Positions 26,457 to 36,086 of a stretch of 64,000 nt of DNA are shown piece after piece (position 1 is the stretch's first letter; each line of letters begins with the position of its first letter). The DNA is from Aporhodopirellula rubra (GTDB taxonomy: Bacteria; Planctomycetota; Planctomycetia; Pirellulales; Pirellulaceae). The DNA lies in NCBI RefSeq assembly GCF_014192335.1, contig NZ_JACHXU010000013.1, forward strand, positions 62,001 to 126,000, read 5' to 3'. Both the position numbers and the translations under genes were made by a program. The notes beneath the pieces are model-generated. The model did not search any database and had not been told where the DNA came from. It was given only the letters and a program-made list of their open reading frames with translations.

Positions 26457-27911
26457 TCATTTCTTGGTTGTCGCTCGTTCGGCGATGTCGGGACGCCGTG
26501 GTTGAGGATCAAAGAATCTTGCGTTTTCGCCGGTGCGGTCGTGATCGCCTATGTCACGGCGTGCGAACTCGACTTGTTTCATCAACTCCGCCACGACTTC
26601 CGGGTGCGATGCGGCGACATCGTTGGTTTCACCGATATCCGCATTCAGGTCGAATAGCATGGGGCGATCGATCGCAGCTGCATCCTCCGCCCGGTTGAAG
26701 TGTGCCCACTTGGTGTCGACGGGCGAGGGGACGTGCAGTTTCCATTTTCCTGATCGCACGGCTTCGAGTCGTGTGCGTCGATAGAAGAAGAATGCCCGCG
26801 TGGGGCTGGTGGCGTTGGGTTTCGCGTGCAGGAGATCTCGAATGTCATGCCCGTCGATCACGCGATCGGTCGGTTCCTGGCCGCCGGCGAGTCGTGCAAA
26901 TGTCGGCAAAATGTCCATCGTCGATGCGATTTCGGAACACTCTTCGCCGGCAGGAATGCGACCGGGGGCACGAGCGATGAAGGGGACGCGGAGTCCACCG
27001 TCCCAAGTAGCGGTTTTGGCGCCTCGTAATGGAACGGCGGAACCTCCATGAGCGACCGCATCTTTACCAAACCGTTTTTGATGCCCTTTGCTGCGTCCGA
27101 AATACCACGGCCCGTTGTCGCTGGTGAAAATGACGTAGGTATTATCGTCGATTCCGGATTCTTTGACGGAGGACAAAATTCGACCGACGTGGAAGTCAAT
27201 TTCTTCGACCACGTCGCCATACAATCCGCCCTGCGATTTCCCGGCGAACGATTCTGCCACGGCGAGTTTTACATGGGGCATCGTGTGGGCAAGGTAGACG
27301 AAGAACGGTCGATCCTTGTTTTGCTGAATGAACTTGATCGCCTCGTCGGTGTACCGGCGAGTCAATTCCCCCATGTCGGCTTTGGTTTCAATGACGGTTT
27401 CGTCTCGAAGTAGATTGACGATACTATCGTTGCTGGTTGGTGTGCCAAAGAAGGTGTCGAAGCCTTGTCGGGTCGGCAACAGTTCGGTCGAGTAATCCGT
27501 CTGAGAATGTCCCGCCAAGTCCCATTTGCCGATCGCAATCGAGGCGTAGCCTAACGGTCGAAGTACTTCGGCGATTGTGATTTCGTCGGTGTGCAGGTGA
27601 GGGTGGATCTCGACCACATTCTTCTCGATCGCGACTCTCAACGGATAGCACCCCGTCATCAACGCTGCTCTCGAGGGACCACAGACCGTTTGCGCGTAGA
27701 AGTCGGTGAGACGGATGCCTTCGCGGGCCATCTTGTCGAGATGCGGCGTTTTGATCGTGGGCGATCCGAAGCAACCCAAGTCTCCATAACCTAAATCGTC
27801 TGCAAAGATGACGATGAAGTTTGGCTTGGCTGATTCTGCGTGCGTTGCAATTGGCGTGGCAACGCTACAGAAGATCGTAATCGTGAGTGCGTATCGGAAC
27901 AGTGGATTCAT
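26457..27911 (-). CDS. Sulfatase, FGly type (CGPSR), with His-to-Asp change in the GKWHLG motif
   Basis: A 484-residue secreted sulfatase. The start at 27911 yields a signal peptide (LFRYALTITIFCSVATPIATHA). Asp38-Asp39 is in FADDLGYGD, Cys77 in VCGPSR is the FGly residue, and AHTMPHVK and FTSDNGPWYF are present. The motif that reads GKWHLG in the other seven sulfatases here (GKWHLN in one) is GKWDLA (Asp131). The His that normally contacts the FGly is therefore replaced by Asp through a single-base difference (CAC to GAC). Activity could be altered or lost. A G11 homopolymer lies 55 bases upstream of the start; a longer frame from 27995 would read it as prolines. Confidence 0.9.
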   Translation of the reverse strand: MNPLFRYALTITIFCSVATPIATHAESAKPNFIVIFADDLGYGDLGCFGSPTIKTPHLDKMAREGIRLTDFYAQTVCGPSRAALMTGCYPLRVAIEKNVVEIHPHLHTDEITIAEVLRPLGYASIAIGKWDLAGHSQTDYSTELLPTRQGFDTFFGTPTSNDSIVNLLRDETVIETKADMGELTRRYTDEAIKFIQQNKDRPFFVYLAHTMPHVKLAVAESFAGKSQGGLYGDVVEEIDFHVGRILSSVKESGIDDNTYVIFTSDNGPWYFGRSKGHQKRFGKDAVAHGGSAVPLRGAKTATWDGGLRVPFIARAPGRIPAGEECSEIASTMDILPTFARLAGGQEPTDRVIDGHDIRDLLHAKPNATSPTRAFFFYRRTRLEAVRSGKWKLHVPSPVDTKWAHFNRAEDAAAIDRPMLFDLNADIGETNDVAASHPEVVAELMKQVEFARRDIGDHDRTGENARFFDPQPRRPDIAERATTKK

Positions 27912-27966
27912 GATTGCTGTATCAAGGGAAAACGGCGAGCGAGATGTATTGCTTACCGGGTGTCGT

Positions 27967-27977
27967 GGGGGGGGGGG
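27967..27977. repeat. G11 homopolymer tract upstream of sulfatase
   Basis: Eleven consecutive G on the plus strand (C on the coding strand of the downstream sulfatase), 55 bases before its ATG. Two frames that read through this stretch agree on a count of 11. Such runs are prone to slippage. Confidence 0.85.
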
Positions 27978-28138
27978 CAAGTTTTCGGAGGTCAATGATC
28001 CGGGCGGAGGGTGAGGCGTCGAGGAAACCTGCTTTGATGGCGGTCTTCCATTGGCACATTGTCGCGTTGACCAACGGAATGTTTCGCCACCTCATTGTCA
28101 GTCTCAAGGGCTGTCGATCGTTCAGGATGGATTCAATT

Positions 28139-29992
28139 TTAGTTGTCTTCCAAGACGGCTTCGATTGCGTATCCGTTTTCGCCCGTCTCTACGCCTGTGA
28201 AGTCGATTTCGAGAGCCTGGTTCGTTTGTGTCCATTTCAATTCTTGGTCGCTGCCGAGCAAACGCAACTGGGTGATTCGGCCCGCGGATTGGTTCAGGGA
28301 CAGAACCCGCACCACTGAGTCGCCCGGCACCAATGACATCGCGTACACCTTGGCGTCTTTGGCACTGAACCAAAATTCCGTTGGCTTGGATGGTGAGTTT
28401 TTCACCCTGTCCACGCCTTCGCTGAACGTCGTCCAACGCTGCGTGCCGAAGATCGCATCGGAATTGGTTTTCACCCACTCACCCATTTCTTCGAAACTTT
28501 TCACGCACGGTACGGGGACTCGGCCTTTGCCGTCGGGGCCGATGTTGAGCAGATAGTTGCCGCCTTTGGAGACGATGTCGACGAAATTTCGCAGTAACTC
28601 GTTGGATGATTTCCAATGGTGATCGTGGGCCTTGAAGCCCCAGGAATGGTTCGCGGTTCCGCAAGTTTCGAAATGTTTGGCGGCCAGTTGATTTTCGGTC
28701 GGTGTCTTATTGTCACCGGCGTCGACATAGTCGCCAAAGTCATAGCCGATCCGGCGATTGACGATGATGTTCGGGTTCAGTTGGTAAACCAGACGATAGA
28801 ATTCGAACGCTTGTTTTTCGGTGATCAAACCTTCCCCGTCGAACCAGATGATCCGCAGTTCAGGCAGGCGTTTGATCAATTCGGTGATCTGAGGATAGGC
28901 CTTGTTGCTCAAATAGTCGGCATGAGTAATGGGGCTGGGATCCCAAAGGTTCTTGCCTTGTTCTTTAGTCGGCACGCCGATTCGATCGTTGCGTGCTTTC
29001 ACGTTGGCATAGTTGCCGTCTCCACCTTCGTTCCAGTCATTGCCGTGTGAGTAGTAGATTCCGAACTCGATGCCTTCGGTGCGACAGGCGTCGTAGAGTT
29101 CTTTGATCAGGTCCCCGTCATACGGCGTTGAGTCGGCGATGTCGAATTCGGAATGAACCGAATCGAATAGGGCGAAGCCGTCATGGTGTTTGGCCGTGAT
29201 GACGAGGTATCTCATGCCGGTGTCTTTTGCGAGGCGTGCAATGTTCACGGCGAACGACGGGGCTGGATTAAAGCGTTCCGCAAACGCTCGGTATTCTTTT
29301 CTCGGTATCTCGAACGCGTTCATGATCCATTCCGCCACCTTCGGACCCTGGCCCTTTTCAATGCGTGTGTTCTTCCAGCTTCCCGCGGCTTCGGAATAAA
29401 CGCCCCAGTGGATGAACATGCCGAAACGTGCTTCTTTCAACCACGCCAACGCAGCCTGCTTTTTAGGCGACTGGTGCATCAGGAGCCAATCGTCGAAGTA
29501 GCTCTCCGAGCTGATCAATATTTTGGATTGAACGTATCCTGTTGGAACGAGCCTTACCGTTTTGATCGAATCGCCGTTGGCAATCGAGATTGTGTGTTTT
29601 CTCGTCGGGGTCAGATCAAGTGATTGGTCGTGCTGCCATACCAAACCGTCTTCGATGAGATAGACCTTCTTCCAGTCACGACGCAGAGGTTGATTATCCA
29701 GTACAACCGTCGCGGGAGATTCAACATCCGAAACATGAATCGACGAGACAACCTGGACGGTGAAAGTCCCGGGGTGTTCGAGCTCGAATTCCCATTCCAA
29801 ACGTGATTTGTCGTTGTGTGCCTGACTCACATTCAACACAACGCAACCGTCTGCACGTTGGTTAACACTCCCGTCGGCGAGGGACACGTTGACGAAAGGG
29901 AGTGTGAGGGAGGCGACGAGGCACGCCATCGCCATCACCGATGGGAACGTAGGGAGTGTTTTTGAGTGGGAAGGGGGGGATGGAATGTGCAT
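28139..29992 (-). CDS. GH29 alpha-L-fucosidase with extra N-terminal beta domain
   Basis: A 617-residue secreted protein. After the signal peptide (residues about 18-39), residues about 45-155 form a beta-rich module (WEFELEHPGTFTVQVV...PATVVLDNQPL). Such modules often precede GH29 catalytic domains in marine bacteria and may bind carbohydrate. The GH29 domain runs from about 175 and has FGMFIHWGVYS, ITAKHHDGFALFDS, the nucleophile Asp385 in IIWFDGEG, FETCGT as the acid/base region, and SKGGNYLLNIGPDGKG. The start at 29992 is five bases after the upstream sulfatase stop, so the two are almost certainly co-transcribed. An ATG-less longer frame from 30019 would overlap that gene. Confidence 0.92.
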   Translation of the reverse strand: MHIPSPPSHSKTLPTFPSVMAMACLVASLTLPFVNVSLADGSVNQRADGCVVLNVSQAHNDKSRLEWEFELEHPGTFTVQVVSSIHVSDVESPATVVLDNQPLRRDWKKVYLIEDGLVWQHDQSLDLTPTRKHTISIANGDSIKTVRLVPTGYVQSKILISSESYFDDWLLMHQSPKKQAALAWLKEARFGMFIHWGVYSEAAGSWKNTRIEKGQGPKVAEWIMNAFEIPRKEYRAFAERFNPAPSFAVNIARLAKDTGMRYLVITAKHHDGFALFDSVHSEFDIADSTPYDGDLIKELYDACRTEGIEFGIYYSHGNDWNEGGDGNYANVKARNDRIGVPTKEQGKNLWDPSPITHADYLSNKAYPQITELIKRLPELRIIWFDGEGLITEKQAFEFYRLVYQLNPNIIVNRRIGYDFGDYVDAGDNKTPTENQLAAKHFETCGTANHSWGFKAHDHHWKSSNELLRNFVDIVSKGGNYLLNIGPDGKGRVPVPCVKSFEEMGEWVKTNSDAIFGTQRWTTFSEGVDRVKNSPSKPTEFWFSAKDAKVYAMSLVPGDSVVRVLSLNQSAGRITQLRLLGSDQELKWTQTNQALEIDFTGVETGENGYAIEAVLEDN

Positions 29993-29997
29993 GGCAA

Positions 29998-31470
29998 TCA
30001 CAGCGTTTCTGGTGCCCACTCGGGAATGCTTTTTTCTTTGAGCTGGTTGTGATATCGAATCGCCAGCGGTTGTTCGGCGGGAGCAACTTTGGGGAGGTTT
30101 TCATTGACCAGAAGGGGAGTCAGTGTTGCCCACCATCGGTCGTATGATTGACGCAGTTTCGCAACCACCTCCGGGTTTGTTTGAGCGACATCGGTCGTCT
30201 CGCTCGGGTCGGCCGAAATGTCGTACAGTTCCGCGTTGTTGACGAATCGCCAACGTTCGGTCCGGACGGCACACTTCTTAAACTTGAAATCGTCTCGCCC
30301 GCCCGTCGGCCAGCGACCGCAATGGACGAACAGTTCGCGGTCCGGCCACTTCGCATCGGCATCCTTCAATAAAGGCAACAGCGATCGACCGTCAATGTCC
30401 TGCACGTCATCGGGCAATTTCGCGGAGGCCAATTCGCAAAATGTGGGATAGATGTCGATGTGTGCGGTCAACGCATCAATGTCAACTCCTTCGCCGAGCA
30501 CACCTTTCCAGTACCAGAATGCCGGCACGTGTGATCCGCCCTCGTTGGGCGAATTCTTGCCGCCTTTTAAGTTGGCGTTGAAGTGTCGGACCCTTAGGCC
30601 GTTTAACTTGCCGCTCAAATGTGTCGCGCCGTTGTCGGTCATGAAGATGACGAGCGTGTTGTCGAGCGAATTCCATTCGCCCAACTTCGCCATTAAGCGG
30701 CCGAAGTTGTCGTCGATGTTCTCGATCATGCCATAGCGACCGGCCGTTCCCTGGTCGTAGCCAAGTTCCAGGAAACGTGCTGTGTACTTTTCGGGAGCAA
30801 CGAGTGGGCCATGTGGGGCGTTGAGTGCAATGTAGGCGAAGTACGGATCGCTGGTTTCGAGTTGATTCTTGATCCATGCCAATCCGGATTGGAAAAACAC
30901 GTCGGTGCAGTAGCCTTTCGTTTGCACGATTGTGTCGTTGTGCAACAGCACGTTGTCGAAATAGACGTTCTCCTTATTCGGAGGAAAGTCGCCCAGAGTG
31001 ACTTGGCCGATACCGCCGGCTCCATGAATCAAGACTTCGTCGAAACCTCGATTGCCCGGCAGGTACGCGTCTTCGTCACCTAAGTGCCACTTGCCAAAAA
31101 TTCCCGTTTGATAGCCTGCGGTCTGCAATGCCTGCGGCAACGTGAAGGTGTCCAGTGCCATCCGTTCCCGCTGCATGATCGTGTGGGTCACGCCATTTTT
31201 GAACGGAGCCCGCCCGCTCATGATTGCGGAACGAGTCGGAGCACACGTTGGGCTGACTTGGAAATCAGTGAAGCGTGTTGACTGTTCGTAGAACCGATCG
31301 ATGTTCGGAGTCCGAACGACTTCGTTCCCCATGCAGGAGAGGTCGCCCATGCCCTGGTCGTCGGTCATCACGAGAACGATGTTGGGCCGGGTGCCATCGA
31401 GAGCGTGTACGTCGCTAGAGGAAACGCAAAAGCTTAACGCCGCGAGAGCGATGGGGATGAGATATTTCAT
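29998..31470 (-). CDS. Sulfatase, FGly type (CAPTR)
   Basis: A 490-residue secreted sulfatase. The start at 31470 begins a signal peptide (MKYLIPIALAALSFCVSSSDVHA); the longer frame from 31599 adds 43 residues with no pattern. Asp37-Asp38 is in MTDDQGMGDLSC. Cys76 in TCAPTR is the FGly residue, again with Thr at +3. GKWHLGDE, LNAPHGPLV and MTDNGATH follow. It shares the TDDQG/CxPTR/NAPHGP combination with the 24531 and 36493 sulfatases but lacks their C-terminal extension. It is 41 bases downstream of the 31512 gene and 5 bases upstream of a GH29 gene, a tight operon. Confidence 0.92.
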   Translation of the reverse strand: MKYLIPIALAALSFCVSSSDVHALDGTRPNIVLVMTDDQGMGDLSCMGNEVVRTPNIDRFYEQSTRFTDFQVSPTCAPTRSAIMSGRAPFKNGVTHTIMQRERMALDTFTLPQALQTAGYQTGIFGKWHLGDEDAYLPGNRGFDEVLIHGAGGIGQVTLGDFPPNKENVYFDNVLLHNDTIVQTKGYCTDVFFQSGLAWIKNQLETSDPYFAYIALNAPHGPLVAPEKYTARFLELGYDQGTAGRYGMIENIDDNFGRLMAKLGEWNSLDNTLVIFMTDNGATHLSGKLNGLRVRHFNANLKGGKNSPNEGGSHVPAFWYWKGVLGEGVDIDALTAHIDIYPTFCELASAKLPDDVQDIDGRSLLPLLKDADAKWPDRELFVHCGRWPTGGRDDFKFKKCAVRTERWRFVNNAELYDISADPSETTDVAQTNPEVVAKLRQSYDRWWATLTPLLVNENLPKVAPAEQPLAIRYHNQLKEKSIPEWAPETL

Positions 31471-31511
31471 GAAGGTCGTACGTTGGGATTCGGGGGACAG
31501 GACGCTCGTGA

Positions 31512-32918
31512 TCAGTAGCTGAGGGTGGCACCGCGTGACGGTTTTTGACGTTCGCTCTCCCACCACTGGTTGGGGCCTTCGGTTGTGATGTCGTTCCAAA
31601 CCTGCAGGAGAATGTTTTTCATCTCGTCAGTCTTTTCGGGCAGCTTCGTTGCCAAATCATTTTCTTCCTTCCAGTCTTTCTGGATCTCATAGAGCTGGAA
31701 TTCGGTCAGTGTGTCATTGCCAACGATTTTCCAGTCACCGATCCGCATGGCGACGCGGTTGTCGCCCGACGAAACGTGAGTACGCCAGAACAATGGCACG
31801 CTGCGTTGGACCGGTTGGCCGGCAAACGCGGGCAACATACTGACGCCGTCAATCGTTCGGTCCTTTGGTAGGGGAATGTCAACGATATCCAGTATCGTTG
31901 CAAAGACATCGGTGCCGACCACGGGAACATCACTGGTGGTTCCGGCAGGGATATGTCCCGGCCAGCGAGCGAGTCCTGGGACGCGGATGCCGCCTTCGTG
32001 GTCACTGCGTTTGTGACCTCGCAATCCACCGGTGACGCCGCCAAACCCGGGAACAGGACCATTGTCGGAGGTGAAGAACAGCAGCGTGTTGTCGCTGACG
32101 CCCTGAGCATCCAACGCGTCCATCACCATTCCTAACGCGTTGTCCATTTGAGTGATGTTGCCCATGTACTTGCTGTTCTTGTGCCCGTCGTACAAGGCTT
32201 CAAAGCGGGAGTCGGTCGCAATCGGTGAATGGGGTTCGTGTACCCATACCGACATCGCGAACGGTTTCGCGGGATCGTGAATCTCCTTTAACCAACGTGT
32301 TGCTTCGCTGGCGACCAATTGAGCGGAATAACCAGTGAGTTGTCCGACGGGCTCGCCATTGCGTACGAAGTTGTCTGGGTTCTCGTGGCTCGGGCTCGCG
32401 TTGTTGTGCGTAATCATCCAATAATCGAATCCATGATCGCCGGGTTGGGGGAAATCGGGATTGTTGAACTGCTGACGTGAGTTGAGGTGCCACTTACCGA
32501 CGTGGCACGTTTCATAACCAATCTCTTTCAATAGTTCCGGATAGGTGATTTCGCTGGCCCGTAAATGGGCGTCGTGGACTCCCGACAGGTGCCGCCAAAC
32601 ACCGTTGCGGTAAGGAGTTCGCCCGGTCAAGATTGCCGAACGCGAGGGTGAGCAAACTCCACATGCCGAATAGCACTGAGTGAACTTCACTCCCTCTGAC
32701 GCGAGTCGGTCCATGTTTGGGGTCTGAATGAGTTCATTGCCATACGTCGCCGAGTCACCCCACCCCATGTCGTCAGCCACAAAGATCACAATGTTCGGCT
32801 TGGTCGCGGACGGTTCCGTCGGTTGCTGTGCCAGGGCATTGGTCGAGAGACAGATCAGTACCGAGGTGACGACGAGTCCTGCCCAGCGAGCGAGGGCGGA
32901 CGAGTTTGGCTTTCTCAT
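31512..32918 (-). CDS. Sulfatase, FGly type (CSPSR)
   Basis: A 468-residue secreted sulfatase. The start at 32918 gives a signal peptide (RWAGLVVTSVLICLSTNALAQQ). The frame back to 33176 overlaps the upstream sulfatase by more than 200 bases and is rejected. Asp49-Asp50 is in FVADDMGWGDSATYG. Cys89 in VCSPSR is the FGly residue. GKWHLNSR has Asn where most have Gly after HL. VHEPHSPI and FTSDNGPVPG complete the site. The N-terminal ADDMGWGD and ACGVCSPSR patterns set it apart from its neighbours, suggesting a different sulfate position as target. Gaps to adjacent genes are 41 and 49 bases. Confidence 0.92.
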   Translation of the reverse strand: MRKPNSSALARWAGLVVTSVLICLSTNALAQQPTEPSATKPNIVIFVADDMGWGDSATYGNELIQTPNMDRLASEGVKFTQCYSACGVCSPSRSAILTGRTPYRNGVWRHLSGVHDAHLRASEITYPELLKEIGYETCHVGKWHLNSRQQFNNPDFPQPGDHGFDYWMITHNNASPSHENPDNFVRNGEPVGQLTGYSAQLVASEATRWLKEIHDPAKPFAMSVWVHEPHSPIATDSRFEALYDGHKNSKYMGNITQMDNALGMVMDALDAQGVSDNTLLFFTSDNGPVPGFGGVTGGLRGHKRSDHEGGIRVPGLARWPGHIPAGTTSDVPVVGTDVFATILDIVDIPLPKDRTIDGVSMLPAFAGQPVQRSVPLFWRTHVSSGDNRVAMRIGDWKIVGNDTLTEFQLYEIQKDWKEENDLATKLPEKTDEMKNILLQVWNDITTEGPNQWWESERQKPSRGATLSY

Positions 32919-32967
32919 GTGGGGCCTTTGGGGAATGAGTTCTGTCACCGAGAGCGATTGCGGCGCA

Positions 32968-34449
32968 TCACTTTTTGATTTTTTTCTTGGGGGTGGCTCT
33001 GTCAGGGTGACGAGCGAGTTGTTCTTGATGGATTGATTTCCGGGTTTCCTGATCGACGGAGGGCCAGTCCTTTCCATGACTGACGACGGGAGCATCGGCG
33101 ACGGCGGTTCCGGTTGGTCGTTGGTCGGTGCCGCGTTGATTGAATTCACCCAACGACTCGCGAGCATGCTCCGCAAACTCGATCATTTGTTCGACGAGCT
33201 CGGGGTTCGCGTCCGCAACGTCTCGTGATTCCGCACGATCGGTTTGCAGGTTGTAAAGAACCGGTTTTTTCAAGCGAAAGAACGCAGTGTTCTTTTCCCA
33301 GAACGGTACTTGCACCTTGCTGCGAGGAAGATGCAGTTTCCAATCGCCGTAACGCACCGCTTGCAAGTTCTCGCAGTTGTAATAGTAGAACGGTTGCGTT
33401 TCCGGACGGGCGAGAGTTTTGCCCTCGAGTAGAGGCAGCAAACTCACGCCATCAAATTCGCGATCTGAGGGCAGCGGTTCGCCGATGATTTCCGACAAAG
33501 TCGGAAACAGGTCCATCGCCACGACCGGGATATCTAGCTCGGCACCTGCCTTGATCTTGGCGGGCCAATGGAAGATGAACGGAACGCGTTGGCCGCCTTC
33601 AAATGAGACATACTTCGTCCCGCGATAGGGATGTGCGTATTGCGGTTTTACCGGACCGTTATCTGACGTGAAGACAACGATTGTGTTCTCGGCGATGCCT
33701 GACTTCTGGATCGCTTTCATGATTTCGCCGAGTCCCCAGTCGAGTTCTTGAATCACGTCCCCGCGAACGCCATCGCGGGAGGATCCAGCAAACGCCTTTC
33801 CGGCTTTGTAGGGCGTGTGAGGGTAGTTGTGGGCGAAGTACATGAAGAACGGTTGGTCACCGTGTTCTTCGATCACGCTGATCGCACGGTCGGTGTACAG
33901 TTTGGTTAACCGATCCAGTGGAGCGTCCGAGAAAATCTCATCTCTGCCGTCGAAGAACTTGGGCGAATGTCCCACGTTGTTGGGCATTCCGTAATAATTG
34001 TCGAACCCTTGGCCGAGCGGATGAAATTCCGGTTCGCTGCCGAGATGCCATTTGCCGATCATGAACGTTTGGTAGTTCTGTTTTTTGAACTGTTCGGCCA
34101 ACGTGATTTCATCGGGATGCAGACCGAGGAACCAATGCTCGGCCCGGTTCTCGTTGATGCCCATGTAGAGGCCACATCTCTGAGGATAGGCTCCCGTTAG
34201 GAAAGCGGCCCGAGAGGGAGAGCAGATCGACGCACCGGTGTGGAAGTCGGTGAACTTGTAACCCTCTGCGGCCAATCGATCAATGTTCGGCGTTTTTACC
34301 TTGGTGGCACCATAGCAACTGATGTCCGAATAGCCCAAATCATCAGTTAGGAAGAAGATGACATTCGGCGGTGATTGGGATTGGGCGTAGCCAACAGGCT
34401 GTGTTTGGACGAGAACGCAGATCAATAGGGCGGCGAGTAAGAACTTCAT
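32968..34449 (-). CDS. Sulfatase, FGly type (CSPSR)
   Basis: A 493-residue secreted sulfatase. Its signal peptide is MKFLLAALLICVLVQTQPVGYA. Asp36-Asp37 is in LTDDLGYSDISCYG. Cys76 in ICSPSR is the FGly residue. GKWHLGSE, AHNYPHTPY and FTSDNGPVKP are intact. The C-terminus is very basic (RHPDRATPKKKIKK), which may aid binding to polyanionic substrate or the cell surface. The ATG overlaps the stop of the upstream sulfatase by four bases (ATGA), so translation is coupled. Confidence 0.93.
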   Translation of the reverse strand: MKFLLAALLICVLVQTQPVGYAQSQSPPNVIFFLTDDLGYSDISCYGATKVKTPNIDRLAAEGYKFTDFHTGASICSPSRAAFLTGAYPQRCGLYMGINENRAEHWFLGLHPDEITLAEQFKKQNYQTFMIGKWHLGSEPEFHPLGQGFDNYYGMPNNVGHSPKFFDGRDEIFSDAPLDRLTKLYTDRAISVIEEHGDQPFFMYFAHNYPHTPYKAGKAFAGSSRDGVRGDVIQELDWGLGEIMKAIQKSGIAENTIVVFTSDNGPVKPQYAHPYRGTKYVSFEGGQRVPFIFHWPAKIKAGAELDIPVVAMDLFPTLSEIIGEPLPSDREFDGVSLLPLLEGKTLARPETQPFYYYNCENLQAVRYGDWKLHLPRSKVQVPFWEKNTAFFRLKKPVLYNLQTDRAESRDVADANPELVEQMIEFAEHARESLGEFNQRGTDQRPTGTAVADAPVVSHGKDWPSVDQETRKSIHQEQLARHPDRATPKKKIKK

Positions 34450-36086
34450 TTCTGTCTCGCCTTTCCTTGGCGTGATTGGGATGCGGATGTTTTCGAGCGA
34501 TAGCTCTGAAGCAATGCTTCCATCTCCTCCACGACTTCAGGATGCTGGCGATAAACGTTCTCGGTTTGCAGGAGGTCGATTTCGAGATCGTAGAGTTGTG
34601 CCGGAGGTGAGTTCGGTTTAATCTTTCCGTTTATGATGTCGCTGTTCACGTTGCCGGCGAACGCTGCGGCGGGCGGACCGCCCCACGCGTGATGATCGGG
34701 TTTGGATCCGGTGAAACCGCCGCTGCCTTTTCCGCCGATATACATCCACTTGCCCTTGCGAATGGAGAGATTGGCATCTTTGCGTGGAGCCAACAGAAGT
34801 TCCGAGCGAATCGGAGCGGTTGGGTTGTCGATTAGTGCGGGCAACACATTTACGCTGTCTTTGTTCTCGAGGGTTCCGGGGTCTTGGTCGGTCAATGCCA
34901 TGAAAGTTGCGAGCATGTCGACGTTGCAGATCAATTGATCCGACTCGCTGCCCGCTTCAATGGTTCCTGGCCACTTTGCGATGAAAGGCACGCGATGGCC
35001 GCCCTCCCAAACTCCGAATTTAAAACCCAGCAGTTCGCCGTTAATTCGGTGCCCCGCTTTCATCGCGATTCGGCCGCCGTAATTCAGCATGGCGCCATTG
35101 TCACTGGTGAAGATCACGAGCGTGTTGTCGCTCAGTCCGTTTTCTTCGAGCGTTTTCATTAGCTCGCCGACCATCCAATCCAGTTCGTGGATGTAGTCGC
35201 CATAGAGTCCACACTGGCTCGTTCCCTTGAAACGTGGTGCAGGCGTGAATGGGTGATGAATGTTGGTTGTTGCGAAGTACAGGAAGAACGGGTTGTTCTT
35301 GTTATCTGAAATCCACGACATTGCTTTTTCGGTAAGCAGCGTTCCCGTCTTTTCATCGTCGTAGATTCGGTGTGCCGCCAGTGCACCGGTGAACTTGTTC
35401 GGGCTCTTGACCGACGCTTCGGCGGGGAATTGGGGTGTGGGCGAAGGAGGGCTGCCTTGTTTCAGCGGATCGGCGGGATCGTATCCGACAATCGTGTCGT
35501 TCTCGACGTAAACGTAGGGGCTGCCGCTGTTGACGAGGGGAACGCCAAAGTAGTAGTCGAACCCGACGTCGTTGGGGCCGGGGCGTAACGGGACGGACCA
35601 GTCGTTTTGATTTTCCCCAAACCCGAGATGCCATTTGCCCAGGCACGCGGTCGCGTAGCCTTTGTTCTGGAACACCTTTCCGATTGTTGGAGTGTTCGTA
35701 TCGATGATTAGTCCCGAGAACGGTGAAAGCGGTCCCCAGGCACCTTTGCCCCCGAGCGCTCTGATTGGATATTCACCCGTTAGGAGCGCGTATCGCGATG
35801 GTGTGCAAACCGCAGACGCGGTATGGGCGTCGGAAAACTTCCGCCCCTCTTTGGCGAGGCGATCGATGTTTGGCGTTTGCACTTTCGTCGCCCCGTAACA
35901 ACCGAGGTCGCCGTAGCCCAAATCATCGGCAAAAATAAACACCACGTTCGGAGGAGTGCTTGAATTGGATCCGGCCTCGCTGGATCGCGCGGCATCGGGG
36001 CTGGGTTCACTGGCAGTCGCAAGGCCGCTGCCGTTCACGAAAAAGAGTGACAGTAACGCGACGTACCTGAGGTCAGCGAATTTCAT
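34446..36086 (-). CDS. Sulfatase, FGly type (CTPSR)
   Basis: A 546-residue secreted sulfatase. The signal peptide ends near residue 25 and is followed by a Ser/Ala-rich linker. Asp54-Asp55 is in IFADDLGYGDLGCYG. Cys94 in VCTPSR is the FGly residue. GKWHLGFG, TTNIHHPFTP and FTSDNGAML follow. An insertion near residues 190-260 (YVENDTIVGYDPADPLKQ...) and a Gly-rich stretch (IGGKGSGGFTGSK) are characteristic of a sulfatase subgroup common in planctomycetes. The basic tail (KTSASQSRQGKARQK) parallels the next gene's. It begins a coupled pair after a 406-base gap, so a promoter may lie just upstream. Confidence 0.92.
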   Translation of the reverse strand: MKFADLRYVALLSLFFVNGSGLATASEPSPDAARSSEAGSNSSTPPNVVFIFADDLGYGDLGCYGATKVQTPNIDRLAKEGRKFSDAHTASAVCTPSRYALLTGEYPIRALGGKGAWGPLSPFSGLIIDTNTPTIGKVFQNKGYATACLGKWHLGFGENQNDWSVPLRPGPNDVGFDYYFGVPLVNSGSPYVYVENDTIVGYDPADPLKQGSPPSPTPQFPAEASVKSPNKFTGALAAHRIYDDEKTGTLLTEKAMSWISDNKNNPFFLYFATTNIHHPFTPAPRFKGTSQCGLYGDYIHELDWMVGELMKTLEENGLSDNTLVIFTSDNGAMLNYGGRIAMKAGHRINGELLGFKFGVWEGGHRVPFIAKWPGTIEAGSESDQLICNVDMLATFMALTDQDPGTLENKDSVNVLPALIDNPTAPIRSELLLAPRKDANLSIRKGKWMYIGGKGSGGFTGSKPDHHAWGGPPAAAFAGNVNSDIINGKIKPNSPPAQLYDLEIDLLQTENVYRQHPEVVEEMEALLQSYRSKTSASQSRQGKARQK

